Shown: positions 36,431 to 47,561 of the stretch, piece after piece
Layout of the letters: the number at the start of each line of letters is the position of its first letter
Numbering within the stretch: the stretch's first letter is position 1
DNA from: Pirellulimonas nuda
Lineage (GTDB): Bacteria > Planctomycetota > Planctomycetia > Pirellulales > Lacipirellulaceae
DNA: 64,000 nt
Assembly (NCBI RefSeq): GCF_007750855.1
Contig: NZ_CP036291.1
Location: 3,286,001-3,350,000 of the forward strand
Direction: 5' to 3'
Position numbers and translations under genes: made by a program
The notes under the pieces: generated by a model
Told to the model about the DNA's origin: nothing
The model's database searches: none
What the model saw: only the letters and a program-made list of their open reading frames with translations

Positions 36431-37525
36431 ATGGCTTCTCGCGCAACCCTACTCGTGGTCTTTTCGTCAAGGCTGTTGGTCTTGCTGCTGCTCACCGGTG
36501 AATCATGGGCAGCAGACATCGAATCAGTCCGAATCGCTCCTGACAAGAAGGAGTTCGTGCTGTTTCCGTCTGGCAGCCGCTACACGCCCTGGGGCCACAA
36601 CTACGCCTCGGTCGATCTCTTGAAGCGCCTGGCCCAGAACGATGCCCGAGTCGAGCGGGAGTTCGCCGAGATGAAAGCCGCTGGGGCGACGGTTGCTCGG
36701 ATCCACCCCGAGATGCCGCGAATCCTGACGGCGCCGGGCAAGGCCGATCCCCAGGCGCTAGATCAACTCAAGAGGCTCCTTCAGCTCGCCGAGAACTCAG
36801 GCATCCACCTCCAGATCACCGGCCTGGCCTGCTACAAGATCGAGGATCGTCAGGCATGGTATGACGGGATGGACGAGCAGGATCGCTGGAAGACGCAGGC
36901 CTTTTTCTGGGAAACGATCGCCCAAACGTGTGCCGAGAGCCCGGCCGTGTTTGCCTATGACCTGGTCAACGAGCCTGTCGCCTTCGGCAAGCGCGCCGAG
37001 GGATGGTATACGGGCAGGATGGGCGGCGTCGAATTCTGCCAGCGGCTCAGCCTGGACCCAGGCAACCGCACCGGTGACGATGTCTTCCGCGAGTGGACGA
37101 AACGCATGGTCGCCGCGATCCGCAAGCACGACCAGACGCACTTGATCACCATGGGAATGCTTCCGTTCCCGGGCGTCTACACGGCAGCCGCCGAAGAGCT
37201 CGATTTTGTTTCGCCGCATTTATATCCCAAGTCCGAAAAGGTAGATGACGAGATCAAGCTCCTCCAGAAGTTCGACTGGGGTAAGCCAATCGTCATCGGC
37301 GAGACCTTTCCCTTGAGTTGCGGCGCGGACGACGAGCGAGCTTTCCTTCTCAAGAGCCGCGGGTACGCACACGGCTGGATCGGGCATTGGCCGGATAAAT
37401 CTCCGGCGGAACTAGCCGAGTTGAAAAGGGCCGGTAGGGCTACGATCCAAGATGCGATCTGGCTCTCCTGGGTGGACCTCTTTCAGGAGATCGGCCCGCA
37501 GATGATCGGCGAAACTTCGAAATAG
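36431..37525 (+). CDS. Exported GH5-like (clan GH-A) glycoside hydrolase
   Basis: The ATG at 36431 gives a signal peptide (LLVVFSSRLLVLLLLTGESWAAD); the frame is open further upstream but without a plausible leader. The 364-residue product is a TIM barrel with the clan GH-A catalytic pair. Glu181 in AYDLVNEP is the likely acid/base, and Glu291 in KPIVIGETFPLSC the likely nucleophile. ATVARIHPEMPRIL near the N-terminus and DFVSPHLYPKS before the nucleophile fit GH5-type mannanases or cellulases and related orphan groups. Substrate unknown. It is not obviously part of the ars operon, since about 350 bp separate them. Confidence 0.8.
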   Translation: MASRATLLVVFSSRLLVLLLLTGESWAADIESVRIAPDKKEFVLFPSGSRYTPWGHNYASVDLLKRLAQNDARVEREFAEMKAAGATVARIHPEMPRILTAPGKADPQALDQLKRLLQLAENSGIHLQITGLACYKIEDRQAWYDGMDEQDRWKTQAFFWETIAQTCAESPAVFAYDLVNEPVAFGKRAEGWYTGRMGGVEFCQRLSLDPGNRTGDDVFREWTKRMVAAIRKHDQTHLITMGMLPFPGVYTAAAEELDFVSPHLYPKSEKVDDEIKLLQKFDWGKPIVIGETFPLSCGADDERAFLLKSRGYAHGWIGHWPDKSPAELAELKRAGRATIQDAIWLSWVDLFQEIGPQMIGETSK

Positions 37526-37707
37526 TTGCGATCACCTGAGTCGCCAGCGGCGCACGGAGGACGCCCTCTTCTGCGCCCTAAGGTCGTGGAGGTTGTCCGC
37601 CGTTTGCACATCGTGGCTCAACTGAGCTATTGTCAAGACTCGACGGGGCGGCAAGAAGTCGCCGCCGCTTGTTCTTGCATCCGGGGGCCGGGCGCTAGAT
37701 CGGCCGG

Positions 37708-38396
37708 ATGAGAATCTTCCGCGACCTCGCGCGTGAGCCGTTGTTCGACCCAAGGGAGCACCTTGGGCCACCGCGTCGAGGGGCGCTGCAGCGGAGTTGC
37801 GCGGGCGGGTTCCGTGATTATCTGCTGGTGCATCTGCCGGTAAGGGAGCTCGCGCGGGCGTTTCGAGCAGACCTCGGCCGCCCCAGCAAGGACGTGCGCG
37901 TGGCGCTTGGCGTCGTGATCCTGCAAGCAGCTTCACGATCTTATCCACCAGCAAGCCGTCGAGACGGTGTTGCTTGAACATCGCCTGGCGCCACGCGCCC
38001 GACATCCCTCACGAGGCTGACGGGTACTTGTGCGAGCGGACGCCGCCGAACTACCGTCGCCGCTTCATCGAGTTGGACCTGGACGAGGCGCTGTTCCGCA
38101 CGCTCTCCGATCAGCTCATCAAGCGGGTCGGCGTTGACGCGTCTAAGCAGCGTCTGGATTTGACGACGGTGAAGTCCGCCACCCGCGGCCCTGCTAGGCT
38201 GGGGATTGTTGTGGAGGCCGCGAGCAAGCTTCTGCGAGAGCTGCGTTGCAGGCGCCCCGAGCCCTACACCGAAGTCCAAGCCCCAGCCCGCACCGGCAAA
38301 TCCCCGCACGTCGACGCCGCAAGACTGCTCGAAACAAGTGATTGCCGGCTTCAAGGGGATGGCCGCTTAGCGATGGGCGACTTTGCCCGGGACTGA
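37708..38396 (+). pseudogene. IS1182-like transposase remnant (DUF772 N-terminal part)
   Basis: The first frame reads DLAREPLFDPREHLGP and LGRPSKDVRVALGVVILQ, the N-terminus of a DUF772-type transposase. Near 37930 the sequence shifts to another frame, reading QLHDLIHQQAVETVL. It shifts again to NIAWRHAPDIPHEADGYLCERT and QRLDLTTVKSATRG, ending at a stop at 38396 before any DDE catalytic core. At least two frameshifts and loss of the C-terminal half make it non-functional. No terminal inverted repeats were identified. Confidence 0.7.
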
Positions 38397-38507
38397 TTCC
38401 AAAGCGGCGGCCCATGGCTTATCCTAGGGGCTGCTGCCCGTGCTCACAGGCAGGTCTCGCACAGTCATCTCCGTCAGCTTCTAGTCCCCGATCGAGAGCA
38501 GTACGCC

Positions 38508-39728
38508 ATGTTTGATCGCCAGAGTATCACGCGCCGTTCGTTTATCGGCGCGACAAGCGCCGCAGCCGTCGCACCCTACTTCATCGCCTCCAAGGCCCTG
38601 GGCGACGCTGAAACGCCGCCGGCGAGCGATCGGATCGTGATGGGGGGCATCGGCATCGGGAACATGGGCCGGGGCGACCAGAACGCTTTCCTCTCGCGCA
38701 AAGACGTGCAGTATGTCGCGGTGAGCGACGTTCGGAAGAGTGTCCGCGAGCAGGCCAAAGGCAAGGTCGACGGCCACTACAAGAACCGCGACTGCCAAGC
38801 GTACAACGATTTTCGCGAACTGATCGGGCGGTCCGACATCGACGCGGTGCACATCGCTACTCCCGACCATTGGCACGCGATCATGGTCATTGAGGCGTGT
38901 CGCAACGGCAAAGACGTGTACTGCCAGAAGCCGGAATCCCGCACCCTGCGCGAAGGCCCGCTCATGATTGAGACGGCCCGTCGCTACGCGCGTGTCGTCT
39001 CGGGGGGCAGCCAACGCGTGCTGCAAGACTATCGAAAACTCGTCGACAAGTGCTGGAGCGGAGAACTGGGGCCCATCCAGAGCATCAACGTGAATGTTGG
39101 TCCGCTCTCGAAGCTCTGTAATCTGCCGGCCGAGGGCGCGCCCGACGACATCGATTGGGACCTGTGGCTGGGCCCCGCGCCCTGGGCGCCCTACAACCCG
39201 AACCGCTGCTCCGGGAGTTACTCGACCAAGGGCAACAGCTGGCGGTCGTATCTGGATTACTCGGGGGGGGGCATGACGGACTGGGGGGCCCACCACTTTG
39301 GGGGGGCCACCTTCGCCATCGACGTGCGCGACCTGCAGCCCGAAGAAGTCGTCTTTCACAACGACAACGGCAAGACGCACCTGACCTTCAAGTACCCGGG
39401 CGGCAAGACGCTGACCCACAATTGCCCAGGGAAAGAGAATCTGGAGGTAGAGGGCACCCCCGGCGAAACACGCGAGGCCAAGCCGGTGCCCGAGTACAAG
39501 GGCACGGGGGGGATCTACGGCGACTTCATCCATTGCGTGAAGACGCGGGAGAAGCCGTTCCGCGACATCGACTACGCCATCAACACGGTGACCGTCGCCC
39601 ATCTGGGCATTGTCGCCTACGCCGTCGAACGATCGCTGAAGTGGGACGCGAAGGCGCAGCGGTTTGTGGGCGACGAAGAGGCCAACCGCTACCTCGATCG
39701 TGCCCGCCGCGAACCGTGGCAGTTGTAA
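38508..39728 (+). CDS. Tat-exported Gfo/Idh/MocA family oxidoreductase, second copy
   Basis: A 406-residue protein with a Tat signal (TRRSFIGATSAAAVAPYFIASKALG). The nucleotide-binding region has IGIGNMGRG followed by HIATPDHWHAI and YCQKPESRT, again with QKP in place of EKP. GGGMTDWGAHHFGGATFA and LGPAPWAPYNPNR match the exported planctomycete subgroup. It is only moderately similar to the copy at 22978, so this is not a recent duplication. It is followed by two HEAT-repeat genes on the same strand. Confidence 0.88.
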   Translation: MFDRQSITRRSFIGATSAAAVAPYFIASKALGDAETPPASDRIVMGGIGIGNMGRGDQNAFLSRKDVQYVAVSDVRKSVREQAKGKVDGHYKNRDCQAYNDFRELIGRSDIDAVHIATPDHWHAIMVIEACRNGKDVYCQKPESRTLREGPLMIETARRYARVVSGGSQRVLQDYRKLVDKCWSGELGPIQSINVNVGPLSKLCNLPAEGAPDDIDWDLWLGPAPWAPYNPNRCSGSYSTKGNSWRSYLDYSGGGMTDWGAHHFGGATFAIDVRDLQPEEVVFHNDNGKTHLTFKYPGGKTLTHNCPGKENLEVEGTPGETREAKPVPEYKGTGGIYGDFIHCVKTREKPFRDIDYAINTVTVAHLGIVAYAVERSLKWDAKAQRFVGDEEANRYLDRARREPWQL

Positions 39729-39812
39729 GCGGCGGCTAGCGTTGCGAATGATTGCGCCCACTATCCAGAACAAGTTATTCCCACCCGGGAACCCGATCAA
39801 GGAAACTTCATC

Positions 39813-40508
39813 ATGCTCGATCAAGCCATTGAATCTCTGAAGACGTACGACTGGGGGACCGACCTGGACGCCCTGCAGCCTATTGAAGACGCCGTGATCG
39901 CCACCCACGGCGACGCGGCCGCCCGCGCCGACCTGGAGGCCAAGTTGACGGGCGTGCTGCAAAGCGGTCTCTCACGCGACGGGATCGACTACGTCTGTCG
40001 CAAGCTGCGGGTCATCGGCACGGCCGCTTCGGTCCCCGCGCTCAAGGGCTTGCTTGCCCAGCAAGAAAACTCCCACATGGCGCGGTACGCGCTCGAAGAT
40101 ATCAAGGCGCCCGAGGCCGCGGCCGCCCTGCAGGAGTCGCTGGCAGAGCTAACGGGCGACTTGAAGGTCGGCGTCATTTCGACGCTGGGCGTCCGTCGGG
40201 ACCCGTCGAGTGTTGCGTACCTGGCCGGCCTGGTGAACGACGACGACGCGGCCGTCGCCTGCGCGGCCGTGTACGCCCTGGGCGACATCCGCTCGGCCGA
40301 CGCGGCCGCCGCGTTGTCAACAGCCAAGCCAAGGCAAGCGGTGGATGCGGCTCTCACCGACGCCTCGCTGGCTTGTGCCGAGGGCCTGGTCGGCGCCGGC
40401 AAGAAGGCAAAGGCCTTGGCCATCTACAAGAAGATGGCCAGCGGCGATCAGCCCAAGCACGTCCGCCTCGCCGCCGCGAAAGGCATGCTCACGTGTGCCG
40501 GGCAGTAA
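39813..40508 (+). CDS. HEAT-repeat protein
   Basis: A 231-residue all-helical protein without a signal peptide. Repeating units such as ASVPALKGLLAQQENSHMAR, SSVAYLAGLVNDDDAAVACA and AVYALGDI are HEAT or PBS-lyase-like repeats, which form a scaffold for protein binding. It starts about 85 bp after the Gfo/Idh/MocA gene. In planctomycetes HEAT-repeat proteins are often found with such oxidoreductases and heme proteins. No catalytic motif is seen. Confidence 0.75.
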   Translation: MLDQAIESLKTYDWGTDLDALQPIEDAVIATHGDAAARADLEAKLTGVLQSGLSRDGIDYVCRKLRVIGTAASVPALKGLLAQQENSHMARYALEDIKAPEAAAALQESLAELTGDLKVGVISTLGVRRDPSSVAYLAGLVNDDDAAVACAAVYALGDIRSADAAAALSTAKPRQAVDAALTDASLACAEGLVGAGKKAKALAIYKKMASGDQPKHVRLAAAKGMLTCAGQ

Positions 40509-40625
40509 TCGGGAGGCCTTGCTTGTCCTTCGATTGAGACGGAACTGCCTCCCGCGGTGTCGCTGCATCTCGCGGTGCATCGTTTGTGCGGAGGCGTTTT
40601 TCTAGCCGCATTCTGAGAAGCCTCG

Positions 40626-42029
40626 ATGAATCACTTGCGACGGTCGGTCTTAGGCGCCTTGGCGCTGTGCGCTACGCTTGCTGCGGCAAGCGCGTCGTAC
40701 GGCGACGAAGACACCGCCAACGAGCACGTTCAACTCGTCCTTTCCTTTTTGAACGACCAAGACAAGGACATTCGCGCACTCGCGTTCGCTCAGGTCCGCA
40801 CGCAGTCGCCGGGAGGGGCCGCCACCGAGCGGTTCGCCGCGCAACTTGCCGGGCTCCCCGCGGACGGGCAGATCGGACTGCTGGGCGCGCTGGCGGACCG
40901 CGGAGATAAGGCGGCGCGCCCCGCTCTTCTCGACCTGCTGGCCCAAACATCCGACGCCCAGGTCACGATCGCCGCAACCAAGGCCCTGGGGCCGCTGGGC
41001 AACTCCAAGGACCTTCCGCTGCTCGTCGAGCGGCTGGGTAGCGAGAGTCCAGGCGCGTTGCAGGCGGCCGCCCGCAGCAGTCTCGTGCGGCTTGAAGGAG
41101 ACGACGTGCCACAGTCCATCGTCGACGCCATGGGCCATACGTCTCCCAAGGTCCAGGTTGAGCTGATCGAGGTTCTGGCCACCCGCCGTGCGCTCAGCGC
41201 GACTGGCGCGCTGCTCCAGGCGTCGCTGTCTGGCGAGGCCCAGGTCCGCCGCGCCGCGATGACCGCCCTGGGCCAGTTGGCCTCGGCCGAGGACCTGCCC
41301 GGCTTGGTGAGGGGAGTTTTGCGCGCCGAGCCCGGCAAGGAACGTGAGGCGGCAGAAAAGGAGGTGATGTTTGTCTGCGCGCGGATCGCTGATCCACCCA
41401 AGCGCGACGCCCTGCTGCTGGAGGCGCTGGCTCAGCTTCCCAAAGCCGACCAGACGGCGATGCTCTCCACGCTCGGCAGGGTGGGCGGCCCGGCCGCGCT
41501 CGGGGTCGTCGAAGCGGCGATCGCCAGCGATGACGCAGAAGAACATGCGATGGGGGTCCGCGCGCTGTGCAACTGGCCCGACGCATCGGTCGCCCCTCGT
41601 TTGATCGAGCTTGTCCAAGAAGATGGCCACGAGGGGGATCAGATCGCGGCGCTACGCGCGCTGATCCGGATCGCGCCGCTGCCCGACGGGCGGTCGGACC
41701 GGCAGGAGCTGGAACTGCTCAAGCTCGCCTTCTCGTTGGCCACGCGCGACCAGGAGCGGCAATTGGCTTTGAAGCGCGCGGCCGCCATCCGTACTCCAGA
41801 AGCGTTGCGGTTCATCCTGCCCTACGTCGATCGGCCCCCGTTCGCCGAAACCGCCTGCCTTTCGGTCGTGGAGCTCGCCCACCACCGGGGCCTGCGCGAA
41901 CCCAACAAGGCCGAGTTTGATCGGGCGCTCGACAAGGTGATCGCGGCCAGCAAGGACGCCGTCGTGGTGGACCGGGCTCGGCGTTACAAGAAGGACGAAA
42001 CCTGGGTGCGACCGACGCAGAGCCAGTGA
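40626..42029 (+). CDS. Exported HEAT-repeat protein
   Basis: A 467-residue protein with a signal peptide (LGALALCATLAAASASYG). At least eight HEAT-like helical pairs follow, for example ARPALLDLLAQTSDAQVTIAATKALGPLG, RRAAMTALGQLASAEDLPGLV and APRLIELVQEDGHEGDQIAALRALI. It has no enzymatic motif and is probably a periplasmic scaffold. It follows the smaller HEAT-repeat gene by 117 bp on the same strand, and the two may be co-expressed. Immediately downstream lies degraded transposase DNA. Confidence 0.78.
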   Translation: MNHLRRSVLGALALCATLAAASASYGDEDTANEHVQLVLSFLNDQDKDIRALAFAQVRTQSPGGAATERFAAQLAGLPADGQIGLLGALADRGDKAARPALLDLLAQTSDAQVTIAATKALGPLGNSKDLPLLVERLGSESPGALQAAARSSLVRLEGDDVPQSIVDAMGHTSPKVQVELIEVLATRRALSATGALLQASLSGEAQVRRAAMTALGQLASAEDLPGLVRGVLRAEPGKEREAAEKEVMFVCARIADPPKRDALLLEALAQLPKADQTAMLSTLGRVGGPAALGVVEAAIASDDAEEHAMGVRALCNWPDASVAPRLIELVQEDGHEGDQIAALRALIRIAPLPDGRSDRQELELLKLAFSLATRDQERQLALKRAAAIRTPEALRFILPYVDRPPFAETACLSVVELAHHRGLREPNKAEFDRALDKVIAASKDAVVVDRARRYKKDETWVRPTQSQ

Positions 42030-42054
42030 TTCTGGATCGCCACGAGGCGATGCG

Positions 42055-42450
42055 AGCGACGCCCGGCTGCCGGCCGACCTGACGCGGACCAACGAGCCGC
42101 CTCCGCTCTGGCCGGCGTCCGAGTCGTTCCGCCAGCCCCGCCGGCAGATCCGCTGCCGCGCGCAGCTTGTGCGACGACACAACGAGGTCAAGCCCCGCAC
42201 CCCGGGCCTGTTGCGAGAGGACCGTTTGGGGCGCCGGGAGGCCAAAGCCTGGGCCCAAGCGCGGCTAGCCTGGCTCGCTGCGGCGGCGTTGGACGCGCCC
42301 GCCCAGCCCGAGCGGGCCGAACGCGACCGCCTCGCGGAGGCCGCAGCCGATCGGCCCGAGGGTCTCCGCGGAGCTCAACGATCCGCTGGCGCCCAGCGGC
42401 ACGACTGCTCGGGCGAACGCTCTGGGGCCCCCCTTGGTCTGGATTGGTGA
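42055..42450 (+). pseudogene. IS110-family transposase fragment
   Basis: One frame reads DARLPADLTRTNEPPPLWP, RRQIRCRAQLVRRHNEVK and GLLREDRLGRREAKAWAQ. This is the middle part of an IS110-type (DEDD) transposase, where the LVR-basic helix follows the DARLLAxL block. There is no in-frame start and the catalytic N-terminal DEDD residues and C-terminal Ser domain are absent. The fragment abuts an IS630 remnant, so one element probably landed in or next to the other. Confidence 0.5.
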
Positions 42451-42559
42451 GGACCCCGGTGAGAGCCCCCTGCAGCTGCGCGTCGTCTTGGGTCGCTGTC
42501 CCTGGGATGACGGTCATCCCAGATCGTGCAATGGCGGACTGGGTATCGGTGGAGTGGTC

Positions 42560-43291
42560 GACCGGCGGGGGAAGTCGGCGTTCAAGTCAGATAACACCGT
42601 TGGTTACCGCTACCTGCGTCCCCGGCCGCGGCATCGCAAGGCAGATCCAGCGCAGGTCGAAGCGTTCAAGCAAGCGTGGCCCGAGCGCCTCGACAAGATC
42701 GCCGCGGAGCACCCAGGCAAGCGGTTGCGGGTCTACTTCCAGGACGAATCGCGGTTCGGCCAGCAGGGGACCAACACCAACGTCTGGGCCGAGAAGGGCT
42801 CGCGGCCAACGGCTGTGCGTCAGACCGAGTACGAGTACCTGTGGGTGATCGGCGCCGTGTGCCCCGAGTGTTTACTGGAGCTCGGCGGGGCACGCCGAAG
42901 GGCTCCTCAGCCCGCAGTTGAACACGCAGATCGTCAACTCATTCTTGGAGCTGTTCGCAAGACCATCCCCGAGGGAAAGCACGCCGTGATGATCTGGGAC
43001 GGCGCAGGCTTCCACACAGCGGGCGCGCTGCGTGTGCCGGAGAACGTAACGCTGGTGAAGCTGCCCCCCTACAGCCCCGAGCTGAACCCGATCGAGAACC
43101 TCTGGCGCTACCTCAAGAGCCACTTCTCGAGCAACCGCGCCTACGCCGACTACGACGCCCTCGAAGCGGCCGCCATGGCTGCGTGGCGCGTCGCCGTCCT
43201 CGACCAGGACCTCGTCCGTTCGGTCTGCGCAGCTCCCTACCTCGATCGCGCTACTTCAAATAGAAAGCGTACAACCCCCGGTAGGCATTAA
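42560..43291 (+). pseudogene. IS630-family transposase remnant
   Basis: The frame shows RPRHRKADPAQVEAFK, VYFQDESRFGQQGTNTNVWAEKG, AVMIWDGAGFHT and LPPYSPELNPIENLWRYLKSH: the DDE core of IS630 transposases with Asp, Asp and Glu present. The helix-turn-helix N-terminal half is missing. Between about 42870 and 42960 the frame slips: the expected GLLSPQLNTQIVNSFLELFA lies in another frame before the original frame returns at TIPEGKHA. Two compensating indels and the lost DNA-binding domain indicate a dead copy. Confidence 0.8.
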
Positions 43292-43569
43292 GGCGACGCT
43301 CCGCCTTTTGGTTGGCGCCGCAATTGGACACAGCCGCAAGGTTCATCGCCGAATGCCTGGAACGCTATCGTTCGCCTAGCCTCTCCCTTAGGCCGAGGGC
43401 GGCCGTGCAAACGATAACGCCGCTCAGGAGTGGGGCTCGCCTGGTTCGCAACCGCGGCGAAGCACCCCATTGAGCGCCCCTGCTACCAGGCACGCTGAGA
43501 ACGCAAGCGTGGACCCACCCGACGCGACGCTGGCGGGCCACGAGCATCTGCGAGTCGACCACCAGACCT

Positions 43570-45012
43570 TCAGGAAAGCCAATCGTGAACCACATTGCCA
43601 CCCACGTCTGTGAGGCGGTGGTCACGGCCCTGGAACTTGTACGTGAGGCGGGTGTGCTCCACGCCCAACAAGTGCATGATCGTCGCGTTAAGGTCGTGAA
43701 CCTCCGTGGGCTTCTCGACGATATTGTAGGAAAAGTCGTCGGTGGCGCCGTAGGTTTGACCGCCGCGGACGCCGCCGCCGGCCATCCACATGCTGAAACA
43801 CCGGGGGTGGTGGTCACGACCATAGTTGGTTTTGCTAAGCTCGCCTTGGCAGTAGACGGTTCGCCCGAACTCTCCTCCCCAGACGATCAGCGTGTCGTCC
43901 AGCAGGCCACGTTGTTTCAGGTCAGTCACCAAGGCCGCGGAGGCCTGGTCCGTATCTTTGCACTGCTTGCCCATGTGGTCGGGCAGATCGTTGTGCTGAT
44001 CCCAGCCCATGTGGTAGAGCTGAATGAATCGAACATCGCGCTCCGCCATGCGTCGAGCCAGCAGGCAATTGCGGGCGTAGGCGCCCGGCCGGCGGACGTC
44101 CGGGCCGTAGAGGTCGAGGATGTGATCCGGCTCGTCCGAGATGTCAGTAAGTTCGGGCACGGATGTCTGCATCCGAAACGCCATTTCGTACTGCGACACG
44201 CGAGTCAAGATTTCTGGGTCGCCGGTCTGTTGGTGCTTGATCACGTTGAGCCGGCCGAGGTCGTCGAGCAGGTCCCGACGTTGCTCCCGGCCGCAGCCAG
44301 CCGGGTTGGCGAGGTAGAGCACCGGGTCGGCGGCGGCGCGCAGCTTCACCCCTTGGTAGGCAGAAGGCAAGAAGCCGCTGCCCCACAGCCGGTCGTACAG
44401 CGGCTGGCCCGCGGCGCGACCGGTGCCACGCGAAACCATGACCACGTAGGAGGGGAGGTCGTTGTTCAGGCTCCCCAGGCCGTACGCCACCCACGCCCCC
44501 ATGCTCGGACGGCCGGCGATCTGAGAGCCGGTCTGGCAGAAGGTAATCGCCGGGTCGTGATTGATGGCCTCGGTCTTCATCGAGCGGATGATCAGCAAGT
44601 CGTCCGCCACCTTCGCGGTGTAAGGGAACAGCTCGCTCACCTCGGCGCCGCACTGCCCGTGACGGCCGAAATGAAAGGTCGACGGTGCGATAGGGAAGCT
44701 GGCTTGGTCACTGGTCATCCCGGTGAGCCGCTGGCCGCCGCGGACCGAATCGGGGAGTTCTTGGCCGGCCAACTTCGTGAGCGTTGGCTTGTAGTCAAAA
44801 CTCTCGAATTGCGACGGCGCGCCGGACTGGAACAGGTAAATCACCCGCTTTGCGCGCGGATTCAGGTGGGGCAGCCCGGGCCGCATGCTCGACGCGGGCG
44901 CCGGCGCCGACAACGATGCAAACGCGGCGCTTCCCAGACCGCCGATTGCGCTCTGTAAAAAGTGACGCCGGTTCCAGCCCTGCGCTTGGCTGAGTGAGGA
45001 TTCGTATGGCAT
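43570..45012 (-). CDS. DUF1501 family protein (Tat-exported, sulfatase/alkaline-phosphatase fold)
   Basis: A 480-residue protein with a Tat signal near the N-terminus ([25 protein letters not shown]). Typical DUF1501 blocks follow: [82 protein letters not shown] and [17 protein letters not shown]. These proteins have an alkaline-phosphatase-like fold with metal-binding Asp and His residues. Their reaction is unproven. The gene starts 5 bp after the stop of the DUF1549/DUF1553 gene, the standard planctomycete pairing. Confidence 0.92.
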   Translation of the reverse strand: MPYESSLSQAQGWNRRHFLQSAIGGLGSAAFASLSAPAPASSMRPGLPHLNPRAKRVIYLFQSGAPSQFESFDYKPTLTKLAGQELPDSVRGGQRLTGMTSDQASFPIAPSTFHFGRHGQCGAEVSELFPYTAKVADDLLIIRSMKTEAINHDPAITFCQTGSQIAGRPSMGAWVAYGLGSLNNDLPSYVVMVSRGTGRAAGQPLYDRLWGSGFLPSAYQGVKLRAAADPVLYLANPAGCGREQRRDLLDDLGRLNVIKHQQTGDPEILTRVSQYEMAFRMQTSVPELTDISDEPDHILDLYGPDVRRPGAYARNCLLARRMAERDVRFIQLYHMGWDQHNDLPDHMGKQCKDTDQASAALVTDLKQRGLLDDTLIVWGGEFGRTVYCQGELSKTNYGRDHHPRCFSMWMAGGGVRGGQTYGATDDFSYNIVEKPTEVHDLNATIMHLLGVEHTRLTYKFQGRDHRLTDVGGNVVHDWLS

Positions 45013-45017
45013 CGGGG

Positions 45018-47561
45018 CTACTCTACGGAGATGGTTTCGTCCAGGTTGAGCAGCAGGCTGCCAAGGGAAGCGTACGCGGCAAGCTCCGGCGGATCCGTGC
45101 TCGGATAGGCCGGCGACGCGCCGACCTTGAGCAGCAGCTCCGCGGCGTCTTGATCGCCCTGATACCTTGAGTGGTACTTATCCAGCGCCTTGACTAACAG
45201 GCCCAGCTCTTCCGCGGACGGGTCCCGCGAGGTACACAAGCGGAAGCCGAATCGGACGCGCGCGGCCTTGTCGTCGCCGCCCTCCTTGAGCATCCGTGCA
45301 CCCAGTTCGCGGGCCGTTTCTACATAGGTAGTGTCGTTAAGCAGCGCCAGCGCCTGCAGCGGCGTATTAGTGATGGTGCGCTTGACGGTGCAGACCTCGA
45401 AGCTGGGAGAATCGAACGTCGTCATCGTTGGGTGCGGGACCGTACGCTTGCGGTACGTGTACAGTGAGCGGCGGTACAGCCCCTCGTCGGTAGCCTGTGT
45501 GTACGGTCCTTGGTTGGCCCCCCCGGCGAGCTCGTCCCATAAACCTTCTGGTTGATAGGGAAACACCGATGGCCCGCCGATACGCGGCGCCAGCAACCCG
45601 CTGATCGACAAGGCATTGTCGCGCACAAATTCTGCCTGCAAGCGATGTCGAGGGCCGCGCGCCAAGGTCGCATTGGTGGGATCGCTAGCGTACTGCTCCG
45701 CCGCGACGGCCGACGATTGCCGGTACGTCTCGCTGGTCATTATCAGGCGGATCGCGTGCCGCAGGTCCCAGCCTGAATCTATCAGTTCGACAGCCAGCCA
45801 ATCGAGCAGGTCCGGGTGGGAGGGCGGATCACTCTGCACGCCGAAATTCTCCTCGGTCTTCACCAGTCCTTGGCCGAAGAAGCGGCTCCACAATCGGTTG
45901 ACGACCACCCGGGCGGTGAGCGGGTTGTCGCGCGCGGTGATCCACTTGGCCAGCGCCAAGCGGTCGTTGCGGCCCGTCGGAAGCCGACCCAGAAAGGCCG
46001 GAACCGCGGGTGAGACGGGCCGACCTGGATCGGCCTTGTCGTACTCGCCCCGCTTGAGCACGTAAGCCTGCCGCGGCTGGGGCAGCTCCTGCATGACCAT
46101 GCAGGTCGGCACGGTCTTGCGGTAGTCGTCGGCCTCGCGCTGCGCGGCTTCCAGCTGAGCTCTGAGCTCTGCCACCAAGCGGGCGCCCTCGCGTGGAGCG
46201 AGTTTCGCGTCTCCATCCGCCGCCACTGAATCGATATCGCTCGGCGCAGCCAACCGAGCCGCTTCGTCACCCTGCTCCTTCTTCTGAAGGGACTCGAGCA
46301 GTCGGGCTTGCTCGGCCACACGCTCCTCCAGTCGCGCCATTTCTACGCGCTGGGCATCATCGGCACACTCGACAACTGGCCCTACGTTGCCACGTGCTTC
46401 GTTGTAGACGCCCAGTTCATCGACGCTGTTGAAGAACGCGAAGAAGCCGTAGAACTCTTCCTGAGTGATCGGATCAAACTTGTGGTCGTGGCATCGAGCG
46501 CAGCCCATCGTCAGGCCAAGGAATACCGCCGAGGTCGTTTCGACGCGATCGATCACGTTCTCTACGCGCCATTCTTCCGAGATCGACCCCCCCTCGGTGA
46601 CGGTGCGGTTGTTGCGGTTAAAGGCGGTCGCTAGCCGCTGGGCGTCCGTAGCATCGGGCAATAGGTCGCCCGCGAGCTGCTCGATCGCAAACCGGTCGAA
46701 CGGCATGTTCTTGTTGAACGCGTCGATCACCCAGTCTCGCCACGGCCACATGGTCCGGCTGAAGTCGTTCTGGTAACCGTTGGTGTCCGCATAGCGCGCG
46801 CCGTCGAGCCACGCGACCGCCATCCGCTCGCCGTACCGGGGCGAAGCCAGCAATCGGTCTAGCACCCGGTCCCAAGCCTCCCGGGAATCGTCCGCGACAA
46901 AGGCGTCGATCTCTCCCAGAGTCGGCGGCAGCCCGTGCAAGTCGAGCGTCGCGCGGCGCAGCAGCTTCTCTTTACTGGCTCGTGGCGCGGGCACGAGGTC
47001 CCCCGCCGCGAGTCGCCGGCGCACGAAAGCGTCGATCGGATGTTCCGCGAAGCCGCGGGGGGGCTCCAACTTTTCCGGGGCCACAAACGCCCAGTGCGGT
47101 GACCACTGGGAGCCTTTCGACATCCATCCCCGCACCGCTTCAAGCTGCGGCCGAGTGAATGGCTTGTGCTGCCCCGGCGGAGGCATCATCAGCTCGGGGT
47201 CGGTAGAGGTAATGCGCCGCCAGGCTTCGCTCTGCGAGAAGTCGCCCCCTGCGAACGCTTCGCTCACCCCTGCCTCGCGATCCAGCCGCAGATCCGTGGG
47301 GCGCTTCTCCTCGTCGGGCCCGTGGCAGGAGAAGCACTTGTCGGACAGGACCGGCTGGACCTGGTACGCAAACCCACGCGCCGACTCGTCCGCCCGAACC
47401 AGCGTCGCAGCGGCGAGCGCGACTACGCCAGCAATTACACTCAGCGTCGGCCGGCGCCACTCCCGCGAAGTCGGCCGCGACCGCGTGCGTGCGCCACGCA
47501 CGCGGTCGCTCGAAACCAGCATTCCTGCGTTCGGCAAGCGGTCGAAGTGTGTCTGGAACAT
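45018..47561 (-). CDS. Planctomycete cytochrome C (DUF1549/DUF1553) protein
   Basis: An 847-residue exported protein. A hydrophobic segment ([17 protein letters not shown], about 41-57) follows a long basic leader; a downstream Met at about residue 14 is an alternative start. CFSCH at residues 76-80 is the heme-binding motif of the PSCyt1 domain. DUF1549 follows ([40 protein letters not shown]), then a coiled-coil (about 390-470). DUF1553 comes last ([40 protein letters not shown]). A second CxxCH lies within GCARCH. It is probably membrane-anchored and periplasmic, with the DUF1501 protein as partner. Confidence 0.92.
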   Translation of the reverse strand: MFQTHFDRLPNAGMLVSSDRVRGARTRSRPTSREWRRPTLSVIAGVVALAAATLVRADESARGFAYQVQPVLSDKCFSCHGPDEEKRPTDLRLDREAGVSEAFAGGDFSQSEAWRRITSTDPELMMPPPGQHKPFTRPQLEAVRGWMSKGSQWSPHWAFVAPEKLEPPRGFAEHPIDAFVRRRLAAGDLVPAPRASKEKLLRRATLDLHGLPPTLGEIDAFVADDSREAWDRVLDRLLASPRYGERMAVAWLDGARYADTNGYQNDFSRTMWPWRDWVIDAFNKNMPFDRFAIEQLAGDLLPDATDAQRLATAFNRNNRTVTEGGSISEEWRVENVIDRVETTSAVFLGLTMGCARCHDHKFDPITQEEFYGFFAFFNSVDELGVYNEARGNVGPVVECADDAQRVEMARLEERVAEQARLLESLQKKEQGDEAARLAAPSDIDSVAADGDAKLAPREGARLVAELRAQLEAAQREADDYRKTVPTCMVMQELPQPRQAYVLKRGEYDKADPGRPVSPAVPAFLGRLPTGRNDRLALAKWITARDNPLTARVVVNRLWSRFFGQGLVKTEENFGVQSDPPSHPDLLDWLAVELIDSGWDLRHAIRLIMTSETYRQSSAVAAEQYASDPTNATLARGPRHRLQAEFVRDNALSISGLLAPRIGGPSVFPYQPEGLWDELAGGANQGPYTQATDEGLYRRSLYTYRKRTVPHPTMTTFDSPSFEVCTVKRTITNTPLQALALLNDTTYVETARELGARMLKEGGDDKAARVRFGFRLCTSRDPSAEELGLLVKALDKYHSRYQGDQDAAELLLKVGASPAYPSTDPPELAAYASLGSLLLNLDETISVE

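Noticed and set aside
38481..39962. Minus-strand 493-codon frame opposite the second Gfo/Idh/MocA gene.
   Set aside because: It mirrors the codon pattern of a well-conserved plus-strand gene and has no recognisable domain.
43585..44958. Plus-strand 457-codon frame opposite the DUF1501 gene.
   Set aside because: The DUF1501 protein on the minus strand has a Tat signal and all family blocks; the antisense frame has none.
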